Assembly (NCBI RefSeq): GCF_011009555.1
Contig: NZ_QXHD01000004.1
Span: 1,516,047 to 1,580,046 of the forward strand
Direction: 5' to 3'
Length of the DNA stretch: 64,000 bases
Source: Adonisia turfae CCMR0081
GTDB lineage: Bacteria > Cyanobacteriota > Cyanobacteriia > Phormidesmidales > Phormidesmidaceae
Shown here: piece after piece, positions 56,303 through 64,000 of the stretch
Layout of the letters: every line of letters begins with the position of its first letter
Position numbering within the stretch: position 1 is the stretch's first letter
Made by a program: the position numbers and the translations under genes
Notes under the pieces: model-generated
The model's input: only the letters and a program-made list of their open reading frames with translations
What the model was told of the DNA's origin: nothing
Databases searched by the model: none

Positions 56303-56409
56303 TGTCGCTGGCGAGGGAAAGATTTATGTTTAATTGTAAAGGCTGGCATATTGAATGTGGAGCTTTCTGGGCTAATTGACTTGTTGGTATGCTCGATGAT
56401 GCAGACCTA

Positions 56410-57015
56410 TTACCGTTTAGCTTCCTCAATCAGCTGTGCTAATGCTTCCAAGGCACCAAATAGCCTGGCTAAATTATCAATAGTGTAGTTACCGGTGCTT
56501 CTGGTGAATGTGTCTAGCACCAATCGACCAAACTGCCAAAGGTTACCATCGGTGACGATGCCATAGACCGTAAATGTGGCATCCTCGTTTATTTTCTGGG
56601 AGGCTACTAACTCGGCTAAACATTGTCCCCATCCATGCTCAAAGTCGTTTTTCTTGGCTTCTACGACGACTACAATCGGCGTTTCTAGGACTGTTTTTCC
56701 GAGGTTTGAGCGCTTTGAAAAGATGTAATCTGGCGTCCCTGAAAGTGTGGAATCATAGGAGATACTCTTTTGAATCCAGAAAGAATAGTCTTGACTGTGT
56801 TTTTTATACAGCTCGCGCAGTAACGGGGATATAATCAGCTCGCTACGCGATGCCTCCGATGTGAAAATATCAATATTCTCTTTGCTAAATCGAAAATCGC
56901 TTAGAAAAGCTTCAGAGGGTGATATCTCCGTCACCGTAAGAAAGTCATGTTCATCATATTTGATGTCATACTTCTTCTGCACATCTGCAACAGTTTTGAA
57001 ATCACTAAATGACAT
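56410..57015 (-). CDS. hypothetical protein with PD-(D/E)XK nuclease-like core
   Basis: A 201-residue protein of a family common in cyanobacteria. The fold signature of restriction-type nucleases is visible: SEASRSELIISPLLREL (possible Glu59), GTPDYIF with Asp96, and VVVVEAKK with Glu119-x-Lys121, followed by a helix with HGWGQCLAEL. No DNA-binding domain is attached and no methylase is nearby. It starts 12 bp after the remnant of a toxin gene. Its function is unknown; nuclease activity is an inference from the motif. Confidence 0.65.
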   Translation of the reverse strand: MSFSDFKTVADVQKKYDIKYDEHDFLTVTEISPSEAFLSDFRFSKENIDIFTSEASRSELIISPLLRELYKKHSQDYSFWIQKSISYDSTLSGTPDYIFSKRSNLGKTVLETPIVVVVEAKKNDFEHGWGQCLAELVASQKINEDATFTVYGIVTDGNLWQFGRLVLDTFTRSTGNYTIDNLARLFGALEALAQLIEEAKR

Positions 57016-57027
57016 TTTTAGAGTTAC

Positions 57028-57075
57028 CTATTCAAAGTCTTCGTCCAAATAAATGTGAATAGAAATATCACTCAT
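57028..57075 (-). pseudogene. stub of a DUF5615-type PIN-like toxin
   Basis: An ATG overlapping the DUF433 stop as ATGA opens a frame of 15 codons, MSDISIHIYLDEDFE, then a stop. This is the usual N-terminus (LDED acidic motif) of the PIN-like toxin that follows DUF433 antitoxins. The rest of the toxin is missing and the nuclease-like gene starts instead. Confidence 0.5.
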
Positions 57076-57353
57076 AGATTCCATACTCGTGAATCAATCA
57101 GCTGATCAGGAATACGATTTCGCTCAATGTATTCGTTGATTTCTGCTTGATGATCCAGGTAGTAGCTGAGTGCATCAAAAACCTGGGATAAACCAAGGTG
57201 TGGCAGTCTTTGGGGGATTTCCTCAGGTGAAACTCCAATACGCCACATTTCTACAATTGCTCTAACAGGTGTACGAGTACCTTTAATAATGGGCTCATTG
57301 CTCAGTATTTGGTCATTTCTGACAATATGGCAGTGCTCTGTCGTTTGTACCAT
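57072..57353 (-). CDS. DUF433 domain protein, antitoxin-like
   Basis: A 93-residue DUF433 protein with HIVRNDQILSNEPIIKGTRT, PVRAIVEMWRIGVSPEEI and LGLSQVFDALSYYLDHQAEI. The fold is a helix-turn-helix and the family usually forms the antitoxin part of a pair with a DUF5615 PIN-like protein. The partner here is cut to 15 residues, so this is an orphan antitoxin that may retain only DNA binding. Confidence 0.85.
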   Translation of the reverse strand: MVQTTEHCHIVRNDQILSNEPIIKGTRTPVRAIVEMWRIGVSPEEIPQRLPHLGLSQVFDALSYYLDHQAEINEYIERNRIPDQLIDSRVWNL

Positions 57354-57444
57354 ACTGATGTTCCGGAGGGATCAATATATAATCGGTTCTATTTTAGCTT
57401 GAAAAGAAATTTCCGAGCCTGTTCAATCTGTTAGGGCAGATTAG

Positions 57445-57585
57445 ATGCTCAACCTGACGTATGAGTACAAGCTACTACCGCAAGCCGATCAGATTGAGCA
57501 CGATCTAGAGATGTGCTGCAAGGTCTCGAATTATGTGTGGAAGGAACAACTTTTTCTGACAGGTAGCTTACTTCCTAGAAGCTGA
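57445..57585 (+). pseudogene. remnant of IS200/IS605 tnpB (5' end)
   Basis: A 46-codon frame begins MLNLTYEYKLLPQADQIEHD and continues with CCKVSNYVWKEQL. It matches the start of TnpB/OrfB proteins, then ends in LLPRS and a stop. No RuvC or zinc-finger part follows, so only the first tenth remains. The surrounding 57354-57718 has no gene. Confidence 0.55.
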
Positions 57586-57641
57586 TTGGTGACAGCCTCA
57601 GCAACTTTTGGAGAGAATTAATGTTCCCGTTCACTCGTCGC

Positions 57642-57667
57642 AAAAACTTTTCGCACTCAGCGAAAAG
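57642..57667 (-). terminator. terminator of the P-loop kinase gene
   Basis: A perfect 8-bp stem (CTTTTCGC/GCGAAAAG, 57647-57667) with a five-base loop. Read on the minus strand it is followed by five T and lies about 50 bp past the stop of the kinase. Confidence 0.75.
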
Positions 57668-57718
57668 ACTCAATACGATCGGTGTGCAACGGGGTTGTTA
57701 GGTTACCTCCGATTGCAG

Positions 57719-58348
57719 TTAGACTGCCCCCAACTTTGTTTTTATCGCAGTGACTATCTCATCTGCCAGTTCATCCACAGAGCTGACTCCATTTAGAACC
57801 AAATCGCAATTCTTCAAGACCCTTGCGTTTACTTGAAGATACATTTCTCGGGTAGCACCATTAAGATACCCCGTTAGATATTCTTTAAGATAGGCTGCCA
57901 GATATTCTGGATTTCTTTTAATGAGACACCATTCAACATCTCGAAGCAGCCGACGTGCTAAGGCAACTTCTAGCGGAAGGTCGATACATGCTACAAAATC
58001 AATAAGTCCATTCATCTCGGCTCGTTCTCTACCAAATGGCTCCTCAATAACAATGAAGCTGGCCGCCTTGATCATTCCTTTGTTATCGGGGAGAGAAATG
58101 GATTCCCCATGCCGTAACATCTGCAAGTCTTTAAGGAGTTGTGGGGTTTCCCATTGATTAGGATCGGCTCCCTCTCTAATCCACTCAGAGAAGTTCGAGG
58201 GGTATTTCGATACGGAAGCGTAGTCATCGAAATAGAAAGATACAGCATCCTCTAGCAAACTGGTTACTTTTTGAACCAGAGAAGTTTTTCCTGATCCAGA
58301 GGGTCCACTTATAGCAACCACAAAACTTGGCGATTGTTTGTTAGTCAT
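57719..58348 (-). CDS. P-loop kinase of the uridine/nucleoside kinase type
   Basis: A small cytosolic kinase of 209 residues from ATG 58348 (MTNKQSPSF); the frame is open to 58444 but the extra residues would run through the attC-like sequence. It has Walker A ISGPSGSGKTSL, a substrate-region YFDDYASVSKYP and the lid-like ARRLLRDVEW. It resembles uridine kinase or phosphoribulokinase-like proteins, substrate unknown. The stop codon lies in GTCTAAC, the R" core of integron attC sites, and an attC-like sequence precedes the gene, so it may be a gene cassette. Confidence 0.65.
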   Translation of the reverse strand: MTNKQSPSFVVAISGPSGSGKTSLVQKVTSLLEDAVSFYFDDYASVSKYPSNFSEWIREGADPNQWETPQLLKDLQMLRHGESISLPDNKGMIKAASFIVIEEPFGRERAEMNGLIDFVACIDLPLEVALARRLLRDVEWCLIKRNPEYLAAYLKEYLTGYLNGATREMYLQVNARVLKNCDLVLNGVSSVDELADEIVTAIKTKLGAV

Positions 58349-58374
58349 CCTGTCCATGCCCTTAAGTCTTGGCA

Positions 58375-58493
58375 GCCTAACGCCAAGCTCACCGGCACAT
58401 GCTGTGGAGAAGTTTTTGTGTGATAATCGAGCGCAGCGACCCAAACAAAAACGGGCGGAGCTGCATGTGTCCGTGTGCAGCTTTTTGTCAGGA
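58375..58493 (-). repeat. attC-like (integron cassette) site
   Basis: Read on the minus strand, the right end is GTGAGCTTGGCGTTAGGC with the core GTTAGGC (GTTRRRY). The left end is CCTGACAAAAAGCTGCAC, which pairs with it at most positions but has GAC where AAC is expected. The 119-bp span is within the attC size range. The GNAT gene stops inside it. No integrase gene is seen. Confidence 0.4.
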
Positions 58494-58946
58494 AAAATTC
58501 AACTCCATAATTGTCTCTTCGAACTCTTCTTGATTAACCACTTCGAAACCAAATCGCTCAAAAAAGTGTTTCATTACGTCATGACCTTCAACGTAACATA
58601 TCGAAATAGAAGTAATGCCGTTCAATGATTTTATCTCCTGAATCGCTAAGTCAATTGCTTTTGTCCCATAACCTTTTCTTTGTTGACTTACATCGATCAA
58701 TAGTTGATCTATAAATATTTCGTTTGATTTCCCATCTCTATAGTTCGGATAATATTGAAGAAAACCGACAGGCTCATCTCCCAAGTAGATACCTCGATTC
58801 ACATAGTATTCATAGAACTTTGACGCTGCAATAGCCTCCGATGGGAGCGCAACAAAACCCTCCTGCTTTTCTGTAATTTCTAAGTCGATCATATCGACCC
58901 AATTGTCTTTGGTAATATTTCTTAGATTAATATCCAAAACATACAC
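58488..58946 (-). CDS. GNAT-family N-acetyltransferase
   Basis: A 152-residue acetyl-CoA-dependent acetyltransferase. Motif A is LLIDVSQQRKGYGTKAIDLA, with the R-K-G-Y-G pyrophosphate loop, and the C-terminal VEGHDVMKHFFERFGFEVV closes the fold. The substrate cannot be told; small-molecule or antibiotic acetylation is common among such lone genes. It ends inside the attC-like site, as cassette genes do. Confidence 0.82.
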   Translation of the reverse strand: MYVLDINLRNITKDNWVDMIDLEITEKQEGFVALPSEAIAASKFYEYYVNRGIYLGDEPVGFLQYYPNYRDGKSNEIFIDQLLIDVSQQRKGYGTKAIDLAIQEIKSLNGITSISICYVEGHDVMKHFFERFGFEVVNQEEFEETIMELNFS

Positions 58947-59169
58947 CCTTACTAAGATAGGCTTCTAACTCTTATTTAGACTGATTCTTCGTAGTATATC
59001 TCGCCAAATCAGATGGATAGGCTGCAAGTTGTCCACATAGTACGCTCAAGTTAGGTGAATATATTACAAGTTTCAGTATAGCTGCCGAGTTTTATCAGTA
59101 TTTTTTTTAATTACAGGTCAAAATAAACACATTCTTTTTGTGTCCAATACCTACAGAATCACAACCACG

Positions 59170-59428
59170 AAAGCTACCAAACCAAGTCAGAGACCAGATT
59201 CACTTAAACCATCACTCCTATCGCGCTGATTTACTGCCGATGCCAACGGACGGCTCCATCGGGCTGATCAACCACCGTAACTCCCACTGCCGCTAGCTGA
59301 TCGCGAATATCATCTGCTGTTATAAAGTCTCGCTGTTGTTGGGCCGTTTGGCGCTGCTGGATCAAGTCTGCGATCGCACCATCATCCAATCCACCCGTTG
59401 CCACGTCACTGTCGGCTTTGGCCTCTAA
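59170..59428 (-). repeat. copy B of the cysS 3'-end repeat, joined to znuB
   Basis: Positions 59231-59428 match the last 200 bp of cysS (62293-62496) with a 6-bp deletion and scattered changes. They still read [17 protein letters not shown] to the end GAVRWHRQ and a stop. Positions 59170-59230 match the flank of copy A near 50503. The repeat overlaps the end of znuB in another frame. Confidence 0.85.
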
Positions 59429-60236
59429 TGCCCTGTTTCAGGAGCAAACTGAGCAAATAGGCGGCTCCAGCAACAAGAATAATCGTTGCGCCGGAGGTGA
59501 GGTTGAAAAAATAGGAGAGCCACAGCCCTGTCGTCGTAAACGCCATCCCCAGTAGACTGGCCAGAAACATCATCTGCTTGATGTCCTGGACAAATTGGCC
59601 AGCGATCGCTGCGGGAATGGTTAACAGGGCAATCACCATAATTAACCCCACCACCTGCATCACCATCACGACTGTCAGGGCGATCGCTGCCACCAGCGTG
59701 AGGTAAAGGGCATCCACCGGAATGTTGCGGGTGATGGCAAAAACAGGATCAAAGGAAATGGCCAACAATTCTTTATAAAAGAGAAAAACCATCGCGCCAA
59801 TCATCAGGTTAAGGATGAGCATAATGATTAACTCCTGGCGGGGAACTGTGAGGATGCTGCCAAAGAGATAGCTCATTAAATCCGCTTTGTAGCCCTGGGT
59901 TAAATCAATGGCAATAATGCCCACTGCCATACCGATGGCCCACATTACCCCAATAATTGTATCGGCCCGTTGTTGGGTCTTGCGCTCCACCCAGCCCATG
60001 CCCAGGGCCGCAGCCAGGGCAAAGGCGATCGCTCCTAACACTGGATTAACGCCAAAGAAATAGGCTAATCCAATGCCCCCATAAGCGGCGTGGGCAATGC
60101 CCCCACTGATAAAAACAATGCGATTGACCACTACAAAAGTACCAATAATGCCGCAGGCAATGCTCACCAGTACCCCAGCCAGGAGAGCATGACGCATAAA
60201 GTCAAATTGCAAAGCTTGTCCAATGGTTTCAATCAT
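59406..60236 (-). CDS. znuB: zinc ABC transporter permease ZnuB
   Basis: A membrane permease of 276 residues from ATG 60236, which overlaps the znuC end by 8 bp; the frame is open to 60278. About eight helices are visible, with the family patterns HALLAGVLVSIACGIIGTFV and GGIAHAAYGGIGLAYFFGV. The last six residues (RGQSRQ) and the stop are encoded by the cysS-derived repeat in another frame, so the original C-terminus was replaced. It probably imports Zn(II) with ZnuA and ZnuC. Confidence 0.9.
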   Translation of the reverse strand: MIETIGQALQFDFMRHALLAGVLVSIACGIIGTFVVVNRIVFISGGIAHAAYGGIGLAYFFGVNPVLGAIAFALAAALGMGWVERKTQQRADTIIGVMWAIGMAVGIIAIDLTQGYKADLMSYLFGSILTVPRQELIIMLILNLMIGAMVFLFYKELLAISFDPVFAITRNIPVDALYLTLVAAIALTVVMVMQVVGLIMVIALLTIPAAIAGQFVQDIKQMMFLASLLGMAFTTTGLWLSYFFNLTSGATIILVAGAAYLLSLLLKQGIRGQSRQ

Positions 60237-60987
60237 TATGGTGGTGAGAAAAAACGCGGTGAGGAACACCGTGGGCAATCAGATCTACGGGGCATTGATA
60301 GATTTGCTCAAGCATTTCCGACGTAATTAACTTGTCATTGTGGTAAAAAAGGCGATGGTTAAGGCACCCCACCGTCTTAACGTAGGTGGAAACAGCACTT
60401 AAGTTATGGGAAATCATCAAAATGGTCATAAATTGATTGAGATCCGCCAGTAAGTCATAAATACTTTTCTGGATTTTACTATCCACGTTAGCGGTGGGTT
60501 CATCCAAAAGTAAAATATGGGGTTCAGAAGCCAGAGCCCGCGCAATGTAAACCCGCTGACGCTCTCCACCGGATAGCTGACCGATGGGCCGATCGCGTAA
60601 TCCCAGCATTCCCACCTGCTCCAGGCTGCGAGTGACCATACTCTCATCTTTGCGGTTATACCGTCTCAGCAAAGGGCGTTTACCTGAGCGTCCCATGCGA
60701 ACTACATCCTCTACCCGAATGGGAAACTCCCGATCAAATTCCAGGAATTGGGGCACATAGCCCAGGTATTTTCGACCCTGAGACACCGGGCGACCCATGA
60801 TTTTGACGTCTCCGCTATTGGGTGAAATCAGCCCTAACAAAACCTTCAACAACGTTGTTTTTCCCCCGCCATTGGGGCCAATTAAACCGATAAAATCTCG
60901 TTCCTTCACCACCAAGTTAATATCTTCTAATACCGGAGTTGTCCCATAGCCCGCCCAGACCTGATGCAGGGTAATGACCTCAGTCAT
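60229..60987 (-). CDS. znuC: zinc ABC transporter ATPase ZnuC
   Basis: A 252-residue ATPase with Walker A GPNGGGKTTLLKVL, signature LSGGERQRVYIARAL, Walker B HILLLDEPTANVD and H-loop MISHNLSAV. The C-terminus ends in a small His-rich tail (RVFSHHHND). The ATG directly abuts the znuA stop, and its end overlaps znuB, so the three genes form one operon. Confidence 0.92.
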   Translation of the reverse strand: MTEVITLHQVWAGYGTTPVLEDINLVVKERDFIGLIGPNGGGKTTLLKVLLGLISPNSGDVKIMGRPVSQGRKYLGYVPQFLEFDREFPIRVEDVVRMGRSGKRPLLRRYNRKDESMVTRSLEQVGMLGLRDRPIGQLSGGERQRVYIARALASEPHILLLDEPTANVDSKIQKSIYDLLADLNQFMTILMISHNLSAVSTYVKTVGCLNHRLFYHNDKLITSEMLEQIYQCPVDLIAHGVPHRVFSHHHND

Positions 60988-62004
60988 TTAATTTTCGCCC
61001 CTGTTCTGGTTCAGCACGTTGGCAAAGGTTTGGGAAACTTGCAACAGGTTATCTGACCAGTTGGGGGCCAAGGGAGTAATGAACAGGACTTCTCCAGTAA
61101 TTTCGGTAGCGATCGTTTCTGCACTTTTAGTACTGAATTCTGGCTGGGCAAAAATCACTTTAATGTTTTCTGTTTTTGCCTGTTGTATCAGTTCCCCCAG
61201 TTCCGCTGCACTGGGTTCCTGACCACCTATTTCAATAGGCACCTGCTCCAGGTCATAATCCTGGGCAAAGTATCCCCAGGCCGGATGAAAAACGATAAAC
61301 TCACGATTCTCAACCCCGACTAAGTTTTGTTTAATTTGTTGATCTAACTGATCAATTTCGCCTAAAAACTGGGTCAGATTGGCTTGATAGGTTGCCTCAT
61401 TGTCGGGATCGATCGTTACTAATCCCTGATAGATATTTTGGGCTTGAATCTTGACCCGTTGCGGTGACAACCAGATATGGGGATCCAGAGTTCCCTCAGC
61501 GTGCTCATGTTTGTCCTCGTGCCCATGTTCTTCTTCATGGTCATGGTCCGCTGCTTCCTCGGCATGATCCTCGTCGTGATGGTGGGCAGCCATTTCCAAT
61601 CGTTCAATTCCCTGGGCAGAATCAATCATCAGCATCTGGGCATTAGCAGACTGAATCTTGTCCATCCAGGCGTTTTCAAAAGGAACGCCAATACTGACGT
61701 AAGCTTCCGCTTCACTCAAGTCCTTCAACTGTTGGGGCTTGGGTTCGTAGGTTGCCGGTGATTCCCCCGGTTGCACCATTACGTTCACCTCAACCCGATC
61801 GCCTCCGATTTTCTCAACAAAGTATTCCTGGGGCAAAATACTAACCGTAATGTCCAACAGCTCCAGAGGTTCACTGCTGACTGGAGTCGTTGCAGTCTGA
61901 GCTTCATTCCCTTCACTGACAGAATCCGTTGACGGGGAGTTGCAACCCGTCAGCACAATCACCCCCAACAACAGGGATAACACACTCGACTTTGGATAAC
62001 TCAT
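60988..62004 (-). CDS. znuA: zinc-binding lipoprotein ZnuA
   Basis: A 338-residue periplasmic cluster-9 binding protein. The lipobox LTGC places the lipid-bearing Cys at 21. A His/Asp/Glu-rich loop (about residues 140-170, for example HHHDEDHAEEAADHDHEEEH) is the mark of zinc rather than manganese binders. Metal-site histidines lie in LDPHIWLSP and FIVFHPAWGYFAQDYDL. First gene of znuABC; a Zur/Fur-like palindrome lies 48 bp upstream. Confidence 0.92.
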   Translation of the reverse strand: MSYPKSSVLSLLLGVIVLTGCNSPSTDSVSEGNEAQTATTPVSSEPLELLDITVSILPQEYFVEKIGGDRVEVNVMVQPGESPATYEPKPQQLKDLSEAEAYVSIGVPFENAWMDKIQSANAQMLMIDSAQGIERLEMAAHHHDEDHAEEAADHDHEEEHGHEDKHEHAEGTLDPHIWLSPQRVKIQAQNIYQGLVTIDPDNEATYQANLTQFLGEIDQLDQQIKQNLVGVENREFIVFHPAWGYFAQDYDLEQVPIEIGGQEPSAAELGELIQQAKTENIKVIFAQPEFSTKSAETIATEITGEVLFITPLAPNWSDNLLQVSQTFANVLNQNRGEN

Positions 62005-62051
62005 TGGTTCTACCCCCCAAAAACAACTTGACGCGATACAGGTGATGATAG

Positions 62052-62084
62052 CTCACTTGAGAATGATTATTATTCTCAAGTGAG
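62052..62084 (-). promoter_or_regulatory. Zur/Fur-like palindrome upstream of znuA
   Basis: Perfect 13-bp arms (CTCACTTGAGAAT, ATTCTCAAGTGAG) flank GATTATT. The centre TGAGAATGATTATTA matches the cyanobacterial Zur consensus TGATAATNATTATCA at 12 of 14 defined places by my count. It lies 48 bp before the znuA start, where a zinc-responsive repressor is expected. Confidence 0.7.
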
Positions 62085-62153
62085 TCAAAATTATGGAAAT
62101 TCTAAATGTGAAATCTAAATGATGGCTGGTGTTAACGGCGATTGTTCTGGGAG

Positions 62154-62264
62154 GTGTCCCGTTCCTGGGAACATCAATTGCAAGACGATCTTGAACAGCT
62201 ACAGAGATTGGCCCAGGACTTTGAAGTTGAACTGTTGTCGTGGAAACCCGAATTGATAATCTAA
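62154..62264 (+). other. possible small ORF or gene remnant
   Basis: A GTG-started frame of 36 codons (VSRSWEHQLQDDLEQL, ending SWKPELII) on the plus strand has protein-like composition and one helix. A stop lies shortly upstream in the same frame. It may be the end of a lost gene. No family recognised. Confidence 0.2.
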
Positions 62265-62292
62265 TAATGAGGCTGTTGGCGCTATCGTTGAT

Positions 62293-62496
62293 TTACTGCT
62301 GATGCCAACGGACGGCTCCATCTGGTTGATCAACCACCGTAACTCCCACTGCCGCTAGTTGATCGCGAATATCATCTGCTGTTATAAAGTCTCTCTGTTG
62401 TCGGGCCGTTTGACGCTGCTGGATCAGGTCAGAGATTGCACCCTCATCCAATTCACCCGTTGCCGCATCAGTATCACTGTCGGCTTTGGCCTCTAA
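62293..62496 (-). repeat. copy C of the cysS 3'-end repeat (within intact cysS)
   Basis: The intact source or partner of the partial copies at 59170-59428 and 50503-50652. Together with copy B it flanks the znuABC block as a direct repeat. Confidence 0.85.
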
Positions 62497-63798
62497 CCCC
62501 AGTAACTGGGCCAGGTGCAACAACGTTTGCCACTGCCGCCAGAGAATCTCTGGACTGGATTGGGTCTGCCCTTCGTGCATCAGACGGTTCCCCTCTCGCT
62601 GTAGCCCTTTGGCCAGCTCAAATAGCACTGCCAGAGCACCCGATGTATTCAGATCATCGTCCATGGCGGTTTGAAACCGTTCGACCCATGGGTCTTCTGA
62701 GGTGGGTTCCTGTGAGTTGGGTTCCTGAGGAGAAGCCTGGAGGCTGGCAACTGGCCATGACAATGCGGCTCCATGGTGGTTGCCAAAGAGAAGTCCGGCT
62801 TTTAGCGTTTGCCAGCCGTTGACTGCAGCTGCGATCGCATCTTTTGTAAAATCCAACGGTTTCCGATAGTGCCCCTGCAGCACAAACAGTCGCACCGCCA
62901 TTGGGTCTACCGGTTGTGGGTATTCTGCCCACGCCCCATCCAACAGGTCACGGATCGTCGTGAAATTGCCCAGGGATTTCGACATTTTCTCCCCATTTAC
63001 CGTCACCATGCCATTGTGCAGCCAGTAGCGAGCAAGCGGTTGTCCCGTCAGCGCTTCCGATTGAGCAATCTCGTTTTCATGGTGGGGAAACACCAGATCG
63101 CCACCACCACCGTGAATGTCAATGGTTTCACCCAATCGCGCCCGGATCATGGCCGAACATTCGATGTGCCATCCTGGTCGTCCCAGGCCCCAGGGTGACT
63201 CCCAGGCGGGTTCACCCGGTTTTGCCGATTTCCATAGGGCAAAATCAAACGGATCACGTTTCTTCTGGTCTGGAGCATCAGCGGCAACTCGTCCCCCTGC
63301 CCCCGCCTGCAGTTGATCCAGATTTCGTCCAGAGAGCTTGCCATACTCCGCAAACTGCCGCACGCTGTAGTACACATCGCCATCGACTGCATAGGCGTAT
63401 CCTTTCTGTTCTAGCGCCTGGATCAATTGATGAATGGCAGGGATATGCTCCGTCACACGGGGATAGTCATCGGCATCGAGAATATTGAGTCGGCGAATAT
63501 CTCGAAAATAGGCGGCAATGTTGCGATCGCTCACCTCCTGCATCGTTATCCCTTCCACACTGGCACGATTGAGAATCTTGTCGTCAATATCTGTAAAGTT
63601 CTGCACATAGCGCACGGTGTATCCACACCACTGCAAATAGCGTCGCAGCACATCCCAAACCATGTACGAACGAGCATGCCCCAGGTGGCAATGGTCATAT
63701 ACCGTCACACCACAGCAATACATCACCACCCGTCCCGGATGAATAGAGATAAAAGGCTCTTTCCGGCCTGTCAGGGTGTTATGGAGGGTGAGGTTCAT
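62293..63798 (-). CDS. cysS: cysteinyl-tRNA synthetase
   Basis: A 501-residue class I synthetase. The HIGH motif is HLGH in [11 protein letters not shown], and KMSKS is in [11 protein letters not shown]. All zinc ligands are present: the Cys in YCCGVTVYD, Cys in WHIECSAM, and the His and Glu in FPHHENE. Compared with usual CysRS (about 460-490 residues) it has an extra Pro/Glu/Ser-rich stretch near residue 360 ([16 protein letters not shown]). A Zur/Fur-like box lies about 70 bp upstream. The 3' end is repeated at two other places. Confidence 0.95.
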   Translation of the reverse strand: MNLTLHNTLTGRKEPFISIHPGRVVMYCCGVTVYDHCHLGHARSYMVWDVLRRYLQWCGYTVRYVQNFTDIDDKILNRASVEGITMQEVSDRNIAAYFRDIRRLNILDADDYPRVTEHIPAIHQLIQALEQKGYAYAVDGDVYYSVRQFAEYGKLSGRNLDQLQAGAGGRVAADAPDQKKRDPFDFALWKSAKPGEPAWESPWGLGRPGWHIECSAMIRARLGETIDIHGGGGDLVFPHHENEIAQSEALTGQPLARYWLHNGMVTVNGEKMSKSLGNFTTIRDLLDGAWAEYPQPVDPMAVRLFVLQGHYRKPLDFTKDAIAAAVNGWQTLKAGLLFGNHHGAALSWPVASLQASPQEPNSQEPTSEDPWVERFQTAMDDDLNTSGALAVLFELAKGLQREGNRLMHEGQTQSSPEILWRQWQTLLHLAQLLGLEAKADSDTDAATGELDEGAISDLIQQRQTARQQRDFITADDIRDQLAAVGVTVVDQPDGAVRWHQQ

Positions 63799-63866
63799 GG
63801 AAAATGATGTTAACTAAAAACAGTGATGGAGTCGCAGGGATGACTCAGGATAGACTTCCAGTTTTA

Positions 63867-63885
63867 TGATAATGATTATCGTTCT
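63867..63885 (-). promoter_or_regulatory. Zur/Fur-like box upstream of cysS
   Basis: TGATAATGATTATCG differs from the cyanobacterial Zur consensus only in its last base. The wider GATAATGATTATCGTTCTC matches the 19-bp Fur box at 16 places. It lies about 70 bp before the cysS start and could also serve a plus-strand gene starting at the right edge. Confidence 0.65.
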
Positions 63886-63931
63886 CAGTCTATCATGAAC
63901 GTTCGAAACATTCCCACCCCTTACTCTCTGG

Positions 63932-64000
63932 GTGCGGAAACTTGTCGAACCCGACATTGACCCTGATGACAGTTATCGAGTCATACAGTTATTCAACTTT
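63932..64000 (+). other. possible start of a gene cut by the window edge
   Basis: A GTG opens 23 sense codons (VRKLVEPDIDPDDSYRVIQL...) running off the right edge. No ribosome-binding site is obvious. It is listed only because it faces away from cysS across the Zur/Fur-like box. Confidence 0.2.

Noticed and set aside
57608-57796. Plus-strand frame of 62 codons opposite the kinase end
   Set aside because: It overlaps the terminator and the 3' end of the kinase on the other strand and has no recognisable motif.
63898-63963. Short ATG frame (MNVRNIPTPY...) at the right edge
   Set aside because: Only 21 codons before a stop, with no ribosome-binding site.

Overview
The window looks like a chromosome segment from a filamentous-type cyanobacterium. 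GCGATCGC (HIP1) octamers recur throughout. Several families are cyanobacterial signatures: a cyanoexosortase with a PTPA-CTERM substrate, the photosystem II-type S4 protein, the CoaR/CoaT cobalt pair, and an NtcA-type promoter in front of the urea transporter. No rRNA, tRNA or CRISPR array was recognised.

Layout. (1) About 0.3-2.3 kb: a PTPA-CTERM surface protein facing a cyanoexosortase A. (2) 2.3-28.3 kb: a run of genes all on the minus strand, with a Wzy-like polymerase, twelve glycosyltransferases, one methyltransferase, eight sulfotransferases of several subfamilies and an MsbA/HepA-like ABC exporter. (3) 29.4-33.2 kb: divergent Wza-like export and Wzc-like co-polymerase genes across a 1.1 kb regulatory gap. 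Together these read as a biosynthesis and export locus for a heavily sulfated exopolysaccharide, the most striking system here. (4) 33.4-37 kb: S4 RNA-binding protein, a CAP-RTX secreted protein and a LuxR-type regulator. (5) 37.2-45.3 kb: urease accessory genes ureEFG and the urea ABC transporter urtABCDE. The transporter has a canonical NtcA site, a hairpin after urtA and a UrtD fused to a TerB-like domain. (6) 45.6-48.3 kb: an isolated sulfotransferase, mscL and purU.

(7) 48.3-59.4 kb is a rearranged accessory zone. A Ser/Thr kinase has lost its N-terminal half at an IS5-type insertion. It is followed by a PPC protein, coaR/coaT with a typical 20-bp-spaced MerR promoter, SelO, a nuclease-like protein, a DUF433 antitoxin with a 15-residue toxin stub, a tnpB remnant, and a P-loop kinase and a GNAT enzyme that may be integron-type cassettes. 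(8) 59.4-64 kb: znuABC zinc uptake and cysS, both with Zur/Fur-like boxes. The 3' end of cysS occurs three times (about 50.6, 59.3 and 62.4 kb), and the copy next to znuB supplies the end of the ZnuB reading frame, which points to a recombination history.

How it fits together: the left half makes, sulfates and exports a surface polysaccharide and may anchor proteins in that surface layer. The middle takes up and processes urea under nitrogen control. The right end handles cobalt and zinc homeostasis amid mobile-element debris. All function calls come from motifs read by eye; no database search was run.
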